A stretch of 9,713 bases of DNA from Candidatus Moranbacteria bacterium GW2011_GWE2_36_40 (lineage in GTDB: Bacteria > Patescibacteriota > Minisyncoccia > Moranbacterales > GWC2-37-73). The notes beneath the pieces were generated by a model that was given only the letters and a program-made list of their open reading frames with translations, did not search any database and was not told the origin of the DNA. Position 1 is the stretch's first letter. Each line of letters begins with the position of its first letter. Positions 5,578-9,713 of the stretch are shown here, piece after piece. Location of the stretch: positions 1-9,713 of the forward strand of contig LBRX01000033.1 of assembly GCA_000991645.1 (NCBI GenBank), in the 5' to 3' direction. A program made the position numbers and the translations under genes.

Positions 5578-5578
5578 A

Positions 5579-5887
5579 CTACGCGATTTTCGTAATCTCC
5601 ACTTCAGTATAAAGTTGTTTGTGTCCGAATTTAACTTTGTATCTTTTCTTTGGCTTGTGCTTGATTCCCCAAACTTTTTTGTGACGTCCTTGCTCAATCA
5701 AAGTTCCTTCAACCTTTGCGCCTTCAATAAAAGGAGTTCCGATTTTTACATCTTTTTCATCTCCAACAAAAAGCACTTCGTCAAAAGTAATCACAGCGCC
5801 AGCTTCTCCTTCAAGTTTTTCAATCTTGATCTTGTCCCCGACAGCTACTTTGTATTGCTTTCCTCCTGTTTTGATAATTGCTAACAT
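5579..5887 (-). CDS. rplU: 50S ribosomal protein L21
   Basis: L21 binds 23S rRNA in the large subunit. The 102-aa length is standard. The family start is unmistakable: MLAIIKTGGKQYKVAVGD (1-18), followed by IKIEKLEGEAGAVITFDEVL (21-40) and the basic C-terminal segment HKKVWGIKHKPKKRYK (69-84) leading to the typical GHKQLYTEVEI ending. There is no Shine-Dalgarno sequence before the ATG (ATACATAAAAAA). A strong promoter lies 38 nt upstream within the end of alaS. Bacterial rplU is usually followed by rpmA (L27); here the gene is followed directly by a heptad repeat and the convergent terminator, so rpmA must lie elsewhere or be absent. Confidence 0.97.
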   Translation of the reverse strand: MLAIIKTGGKQYKVAVGDKIKIEKLEGEAGAVITFDEVLFVGDEKDVKIGTPFIEGAKVEGTLIEQGRHKKVWGIKHKPKKRYKVKFGHKQLYTEVEITKIA

Positions 5888-5909
5888 TTTTTTATGTATA
5901 ATTTAAGCC

Positions 5910-5924
5910 ATTTAGTTACTAAAT
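5910..5924. repeat. Odd palindrome at the predicted rplU transcription start
   Basis: ATTTAGT-T-ACTAAAT is a perfect 7+7 palindrome around one base. It spans the expected start site (about 5919) of the rplU promoter. It could be an operator or a short 5'-end hairpin; a chance origin in A/T-rich DNA is also possible. Confidence 0.45.
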
Positions 5925-5925
5925 C

Positions 5926-5954
5926 AGTATAACCGAAAACCAAAACTATGTCAA
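5926..5954 (-). promoter_or_regulatory. rplU promoter overlapping the end of alaS
   Basis: On the minus strand TTGACA (5949-5954) and TATACT (5926-5931, 5 of 6) are exactly 17 nt apart. The -35 lies in the last two sense codons of alaS, directly before its stop. Transcription would start near 5919, giving a leader of about 32 nt. This lets rplU be made independently of the alaS transcript. Confidence 0.75.
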
Positions 5955-7787
5955 TACAGCTTTAATGCGTCTTACCCCGGAAGAAGAGGCTTCTTCTTTT
6001 TGAATCTTGAAATGTCCCAATTCTCCAGTATTTTTAGCATGTGGACCACCGCAAATTTCACGACTAACCACCTCTCCGGCGTCATTAATGATTGAATATA
6101 CAGTCACTTTTTCGCCATATTTTGATTCAAAAACTCCCATCGCATTTAGCTTTTTAGCTTGGTCCAGAGTCATTTCTTCATTCAAAACGTCCAATTTGGC
6201 CTCTATTGCTCTGTTTACGAGGTTTTCTATCAATATGAGCTGCTCAGGCATCACTTTTTCTGCATGCGAGAAATCAAGCCGTAGTCGCTCTGGCGTGATG
6301 TTGGAACCTTTTTGAAACACATGATTGCCCAAAATTTGCCTAAGTGAAGCCAAAAGAAGATGTGCTGCAGTATGCAATCTGGCTGTTTCTTCTCCAGAAT
6401 CCTGCAATCCTCCTTTAAACATTCCTGCCGAAGCCGTGCGAGAAAGATCTTGATGCTTTTTTAATTCTTCTTCAAATTCTTTTTCATTTATATCTATTCC
6501 GTCTTCTTTTGCTAATTCTTTTGTTAATTCAAAAGGAAATCCATATGTTTGATATAAATCAAAAGCCACTTCTCCACCTATAACTTGAAAATTTCCAGTT
6601 TCCGCTTTAAGCTTGTATTGTTTTATTCCTCTTTCTAGCGTTTCTTGAAATTTTTCTTCCTCTTTTTTCAATTCTGCAAAAATAACTTCTCTTTGCTTTT
6701 TGAGTTCTGGATAAAAATCTCCAAAATTTTGAATCACAATTTCAGCAATTGAAACTGTGAAATCTTTTTCAATTCCCAAGAGTTTTCCATAACGCACTGC
6801 GCGACGAATCAAACGACGAAGGACATAACCAGCTCCAGTATTAAGTGGCGTCACGCCATCGGCAATCATAAAAACACTTGCTCTAACATGATCAGCAATA
6901 ATGCGAAAGGCCTTTTTTGTTTCGTCGCTATCTTGATAACCGCTTCCAGAAATTTCAGCTATTTTTTCAAAAAGTGGCTTGAATAATTCAGTTTCAAAAA
7001 CAGTATATTCCCCATCAAGAACTGTCAGCGTCCTTTCAACTCCCATGCCAGTGTCAACATTTGGCTTGGCAAGTTTTTCATACTTTCCTTCAGCCGTTTT
7101 GTTAAACTCCATAAAAACATTATTCCAGACTTCCATAATTCTAAAACTATCAACCAACTCTCCAAATTTTCCCTCGAGTTTTCCTTCTTCAGGACGCATA
7201 TCATAAAACATTTCCGTGTCGCCTCCACATGGTCCTGTTGCACCTGCAATCCAAAAATTATCATCAGTTCCAAGTGGAATGATACGCACATTGTCTTTGA
7301 TCATTTCATCTTCACCTGCAACCTCAACTTCCATCCCGGCATCTGAAAAAACTTTTTGCCAAGTTGCAATTGCTTCCTCATCACGTGGAATATTATTCTC
7401 GCCTTTAAAAACCGTCACGTATAATCTGTTTTTATCAAGTCCTAACCATTTTGGATCAGTCAAAAATTCGTAGCTCCACTCAATCGCTTCCTTTTTGAAA
7501 TAATCTCCGAAACTCCAGTTCCCCATCATCTCAAAAAAAGTTAGATGACGATTGTCTCCCACATCATCAATGTCTCCCGTACGCACACATTTTTGCACAT
7601 TAGCCACACGGTTGCCGCCCGGGTGCTGCTCACCCAGAAGATACGGCACCAAGGGATGCATTCCTGCGGTTGTGAAAAGTGTCGAGCCATCAATTTCCCG
7701 CGGTACCAGAGAAGCCGAAGGAATAATAGTGTGTCCCTTTGATTTAAAAAAATCCAAATATTTTGTGCGCAGTTCATTTGCAGTCAT
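5946..7787 (-). CDS. alaS: Alanyl-tRNA synthetase, compact form
   Basis: AlaRS charges tRNA-Ala and clears mischarged Ser/Gly. This 613-aa protein is much shorter than the usual 875 or so. The class II catalytic core is complete: SASLVPREIDGSTLFTTAGM (24-43), the RTGDIDDVGDNRHLTFFEMMGN region (69-90), GPCGGDTEMFYD (185-196), TGMGVERT (246-253) and ADHVRASVFMIADGVTP (298-314). The editing domain keeps all four zinc/catalytic ligands (His472, His476, Cys579, His583), although CGGPH replaces the usual CGGTH. Only about 13 residues separate FKG (457-459) from His472, against about 100 in E. coli, so the intervening beta-barrel is missing. The protein ends at SSSGVRRIKAVLT, so the C-Ala/DHHA1 region is missing too. 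No frameshift explains this. The gene has no Shine-Dalgarno sequence; a TAGGTTT heptad run lies just before the start. Confidence 0.96.
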   Translation of the reverse strand: MTANELRTKYLDFFKSKGHTIIPSASLVPREIDGSTLFTTAGMHPLVPYLLGEQHPGGNRVANVQKCVRTGDIDDVGDNRHLTFFEMMGNWSFGDYFKKEAIEWSYEFLTDPKWLGLDKNRLYVTVFKGENNIPRDEEAIATWQKVFSDAGMEVEVAGEDEMIKDNVRIIPLGTDDNFWIAGATGPCGGDTEMFYDMRPEEGKLEGKFGELVDSFRIMEVWNNVFMEFNKTAEGKYEKLAKPNVDTGMGVERTLTVLDGEYTVFETELFKPLFEKIAEISGSGYQDSDETKKAFRIIADHVRASVFMIADGVTPLNTGAGYVLRRLIRRAVRYGKLLGIEKDFTVSIAEIVIQNFGDFYPELKKQREVIFAELKKEEEKFQETLERGIKQYKLKAETGNFQVIGGEVAFDLYQTYGFPFELTKELAKEDGIDINEKEFEEELKKHQDLSRTASAGMFKGGLQDSGEETARLHTAAHLLLASLRQILGNHVFQKGSNITPERLRLDFSHAEKVMPEQLILIENLVNRAIEAKLDVLNEEMTLDQAKKLNAMGVFESKYGEKVTVYSIINDAGEVVSREICGGPHAKNTGELGHFKIQKEEASSSGVRRIKAVLT

Positions 7788-7792
7788 AGTAA

Positions 7793-7820
7793 TAGGTTTT
7801 AGGTGTTAGGTTTTATATTC
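7793..7820. repeat. TAGGTTT heptad run before alaS
   Basis: Units TAGGTTT (7793), TAGGTGT (7800), TAGGTTT (7807) and a decayed TATATTC (7814) stand in 7-nt register, ending 5 nt before the alaS ATG. On the alaS transcript they read as a series of CCTA blocks at the position a ribosome binding site would normally occupy. Confidence 0.7.
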
Positions 7821-7849
7821 ATTCTATATTTTGAGAAAATTACAAAAAA

Positions 7850-8080
7850 TTATTTCATTTTTACAACCTCTTTTTCAACAATGCGCCAATCAGCATCATT
7901 CAATTTTTTGTGCAGCTCTTGTATTTTATGTAGCTTTTCAATAACTGTGACAGGATCAATTTCTTCCCTATTTTTTTCCATCTCTCTTTCAACATCTCGA
8001 ATATAATCCTTGGTACGATCAAGCAGATCCAACTCTTGTTTTTCTGCATATTCCAAGAAAAACTTTTTCAAATAAATCAT
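7850..8080 (-). CDS. Small coiled-coil protein, 76 aa
   Basis: I cannot assign a family. The 76-aa protein is highly charged and almost wholly helical, with long Lys/Glu-rich stretches and heptad-spaced Leu/Ile (ELDLLDRTKDYIRDVEREME at 16-35; VIEKLHKIQELHKKLND at 46-62), so it is probably a helical hairpin or short coiled coil. There is no signal peptide or membrane segment. It starts 25 nt after the 86-aa gene and ends 62 nt before alaS on the same strand, so it appears to be co-transcribed in the mnmA-alaS cluster. The ATG lacks a Shine-Dalgarno sequence, like its neighbours in the cluster. A role in translation is suggested only by position. Confidence 0.65.
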   Translation of the reverse strand: MIYLKKFFLEYAEKQELDLLDRTKDYIRDVEREMEKNREEIDPVTVIEKLHKIQELHKKLNDADWRIVEKEVVKMK

Positions 8081-8105
8081 ATATTTATCATTTTATTAAT
8101 TAAAT

Positions 8106-8366
8106 TTAACGACCCAGACTATTTATCTGGTGCTTCATTTTTATTAATTCATTTTGAATCTGCATACGAGTAGCCACCAATTTTTTTAGGAGATTTTCTT
8201 TCAAAACAAGCTCGACTTGCAATTGATTTTGTTTCTGCTTAAGCTCTCTTATTTCAATTTCTGCCTGCATAACCTCACGTGCATTTTTCTTCACATCAGA
8301 ATCTTTCAGCATAATCTCCATTTGCATTTTCTTTTTTTGTGCCAACAACTCAGGATTCATATTCAT
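8106..8366 (-). CDS. Small coiled-coil protein, 86 aa
   Basis: I cannot assign a family. The 86-aa protein is a near-continuous amphipathic helix with regular Leu/Ile/Met spacing (AEIEIRELKQKQNQLQVELV at 35-54; LLKKLVATRMQIQNELIKMK at 59-78), rich in Gln and Lys, and probably forms a coiled coil. Two Met codons are possible starts (residues 1 and 3); the first is used here, and its ATG overlaps the end of a TAGCTTT repeat. No Shine-Dalgarno sequence is present. It lies 120 nt downstream of mnmA and 25 nt upstream of the 76-aa gene; the pair of coiled-coil proteins may interact, but this is inference from adjacency alone. Confidence 0.65.
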   Translation of the reverse strand: MNMNPELLAQKKKMQMEIMLKDSDVKKNAREVMQAEIEIRELKQKQNQLQVELVLKENLLKKLVATRMQIQNELIKMKHQINSLGR

Positions 8367-8393
8367 AGCTTTTTAGGCATTAGCTTTTTAGCC
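8366..8393. repeat. TAGCTTT repeat, copy adjoining the 86-aa start codon
   Basis: On the plus strand TAGCTTTT, TAGGCAT, TAGCTTTT and TAGCC follow each other with a 7-8 nt period. TAGCTTTTTAG occurs twice (8366 and 8381). The first T belongs to the 86-aa start codon. An inverted relative lies at 8456-8489. The 62 nt between the two copies hold no clear gene; they encode only a stub in frame with a CIRRMFGSKK ending. Confidence 0.7.
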
Positions 8394-8455
8394 AAATTCA
8401 ATGATTATTTTTTTGAACCAAACATTCGTCTAATACAATTTACTCCTGCATTTCT

Positions 8456-8489
8456 CTAAAAAGCTAAAGCCTTACAAGCTAATAAGCTA
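8456..8489. repeat. TAGCTTT repeat, inverted copy adjoining the mnmA stop codon
   Basis: On the minus strand TAGCTTAT, TAGCTTG, TAAGGCTT, TAGCTTTT, TAG run with a 7-8 nt period. The first TAG is the mnmA stop codon itself (8487-8489). The copy is opposite in orientation to 8366-8393, so the two could pair to fold the intergenic RNA. Confidence 0.7.
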
Positions 8490-9617
8490 TCCAATAATTG
8501 TTCCTCCACCCAGCACCTCATTGTCATCAGCATAGAAAACTGCGCTTTGCCCCGGCGTCACCGCCTTTTGTGCCTCTTTAAATTCTACCACATAAGTTTC
8601 ATTTTTCGTATTTTTATGAGCCCTTGTTGTATGTTGTCTATTGTATGTTGTATGTTGCAAAGTACCACGCACCAAAGGATGACGATATCTGATTTTCACA
8701 TTCACTTCTTTTGGCAAAATTGGCTCATCTGCAATCCAATTTTTGATTTCAACTGTCATTGTTTTTTTAAATATCTTTTCATCTTGCTCATTATTTGCAA
8801 CAATGAGACGATTCTTTTTAAAATCACGATCAACCACAAAATATGGTCCATTGCCACCAATATTGATTCCCTTTCTTTGCCCTATTGTATACAGCTCCAA
8901 GCCCTCATGTGTACCGATTTTTTTTTCTTCTGTAGTAATAATGTCTCCTGGCGACAATTTCAAATTACGCTTGATAAATTTGGTTGGAGTTTTTTCTGGT
9001 GTAAAACATAGTCCCTGAGAATCTTCTTTATCAAAAACTGGCAAATTTTGTTTTTCTCCTATCTTACGAATTTGAGGTTTTTTATATTTTCCACAAGGAA
9101 ACAAAATTCGTGAAAGTTGATTTTGATTCAATGAATACAAGAAATATGTTTGATCTTTTTCCTCATCTGAAGATGTGTAGAGATGATATTTTTCTCCAAT
9201 TTTTTCTATATTTGCATAGTGCCCAGTTGCAACATAATCTGCATCCATTTCTAGCATTTTTTTGAACAAAAAATTAAACTTGATTCTTTCATTACAAACC
9301 ACACAAGGATTTGGAGTTCGACCAGCTTTGGTTTCTTCCAAGAAATAGTCAACGACATCTTTCTTGAAATCTTGAGCGGCATTCACGGTGTATAAAGGAA
9401 TATCCAAAATTTGCGCAACTTTGCGAGCGTCTTGTTGTGATTCCAAAGAACAACATTTATTTTCTCTGAGCTCATCTTGTCCTGGTTCTTTCCAGAAATG
9501 CAAAAAAACACCCACAACATCATAGCCTTGGTCTTTCAGGAGTGCAGCTGCCACCGAAGAATCCACCCCAGCGCTCATCCCCACAATTACTCTTGGCTTT
9601 TTAGCTTCTTTTATCAT
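8487..9617 (-). CDS. mnmA: tRNA-specific 2-thiouridylase MnmA
   Basis: MnmA puts sulfur on U34 of tRNA-Lys, -Glu and -Gln, using ATP and a persulfide. The 376-aa protein has the PP-loop N-terminus VIVGMSAGVDSSVAA (10-24), TPNPCVVCNERIKF (101-114) with nucleophile Cys105, ATGHYAN (130-136), DQTYFLYSLNQNQL (155-168), SQGLCF (200-205) with second Cys204, GTHEGLELYTIGQRKG (235-250) and the C-terminal VTPGQSAVFY (353-362). Two oddities: the PP-loop reads SAGVDS where SGGVDS is the rule, and residues about 319-340 carry an insert rich in His, Thr, Asn and Gln that is a translated repeat array (8627-8661). The frame stays open, and motifs on both sides are intact, so the gene is probably functional. 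There is no Shine-Dalgarno sequence; a short hairpin (9622-9640) lies just before the start. Confidence 0.96.
   Translation of the reverse strand: MIKEAKKPRVIVGMSAGVDSSVAAALLKDQGYDVVGVFLHFWKEPGQDELRENKCCSLESQQDARKVAQILDIPLYTVNAAQDFKKDVVDYFLEETKAGRTPNPCVVCNERIKFNFLFKKMLEMDADYVATGHYANIEKIGEKYHLYTSSDEEKDQTYFLYSLNQNQLSRILFPCGKYKKPQIRKIGEKQNLPVFDKEDSQGLCFTPEKTPTKFIKRNLKLSPGDIITTEEKKIGTHEGLELYTIGQRKGINIGGNGPYFVVDRDFKKNRLIVANNEQDEKIFKKTMTVEIKNWIADEPILPKEVNVKIRYRHPLVRGTLQHTTYNRQHTTRAHKNTKNETYVVEFKEAQKAVTPGQSAVFYADDNEVLGGGTIIG
8627..8661. repeat. TTGTATG heptad array inside mnmA
   Basis: Five 7-nt units in register, TTGTATG, TTGTCTA, TTGTATG, TTGTATG, TTGCAAA, lie within the mnmA reading frame and correspond to residues 319-331. 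The unit and copy number match the intergenic array at 5543-5577. In normal MnmA this loop between the KIRYRHP and VEFKEAQKAVTPGQ strands is about 14-18 residues shorter. Confidence 0.8.
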
Positions 9618-9645
9618 ATAAGTGGTCTTAAGTTAACCACGGATT

Positions 9646-9700
9646 AGTGTTAAAATATAGTCATAGGTCGTACAAACTTTTGACATAACATTTTAACACT
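9646..9700. repeat. 11-bp inverted repeat upstream of mnmA
   Basis: AGTGTTAAAAT (9646-9656) and ATTTTAACACT (9690-9700) are perfect complements, 33 bp apart. Between them lies GTCATAGGTC (9660-9669), the same ten bases seen at 2302-2311. A TTGACA on the plus strand (9680-9685) suggests a promoter for a gene beyond the window, but its -10 is poor. The mnmA promoter must lie in this region or upstream, yet no convincing minus-strand pair was found. The repeat could be an operator for divergent promoters. Confidence 0.55.
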
Positions 9701-9713
9701 CATCTATGAAACC

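Noticed and set aside
5946..5948. AlaRS truncation by frameshift
   Set aside because: The reading frame ends with a coherent editing-domain terminus, and the DNA after the stop is the rplU promoter and leader, leaving no room for a C-Ala domain.
8394..8455. Minus-strand stub ending CIRRMFGSKK between the TAGCTTT repeats
   Set aside because: The only in-frame ATG would give a 6-residue peptide; a GGAG upstream is too far. It may be a gene remnant, but nothing supports a CDS.

Overview
The window comes from a low-GC bacterium, most likely a member of the Candidate Phyla Radiation (Patescibacteria, Parcubacteria/Falkowbacteria-like). The main reason is the 5' end of a 16S rRNA gene on the minus strand, whose GATGAACGCTGGCGGCGTGGAT-like start is typical of that group. 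A compact alanyl-tRNA synthetase without its C-terminal domain and several short coiled-coil proteins agree with this. The placement is by recognition, not by alignment.

Layout. Positions 1-471 (minus) hold the start of 16S rRNA, a hairpin-rich leader of about 350 nt and a strong promoter. Positions 601-2160 (minus) hold a small accessory unit: a good promoter, a 60-aa four-Cys protein, a structured 347-nt gap, a 261-aa Cys-rich protein of unknown function and a terminator. Positions 2226-5522 (plus) hold dnaB (replicative helicase), recR (recombination mediator), then a two-gene unit of a FabZ-like hotdog dehydratase and a 124-aa unknown protein, closed by a bidirectional terminator. Positions 5543-9617 (minus) hold a translation cluster that reads in the order mnmA (tRNA 2-thiolation), two small coiled-coil proteins, alaS, rplU (ribosomal protein L21). 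rplU also has its own promoter inside the 3' end of alaS.

Two patterns cut across the annotation. First, at least five families of degenerate repeats occur at gene junctions. Most share a strict 7-nt period (AATTTCG, TTGTATG, TAGGTTT and GTCATAG types; a TAGCTTT type has a 7/8 period). They abut stop and start codons, and one array lies inside the mnmA reading frame and is translated. Second, the four accessory genes (261 aa, 60 aa, FabZ-like, 124 aa) each have a strong Shine-Dalgarno sequence, while the seven housekeeping or cluster genes have none. No transposon, integrase, CRISPR array, phage gene or tRNA gene was seen.
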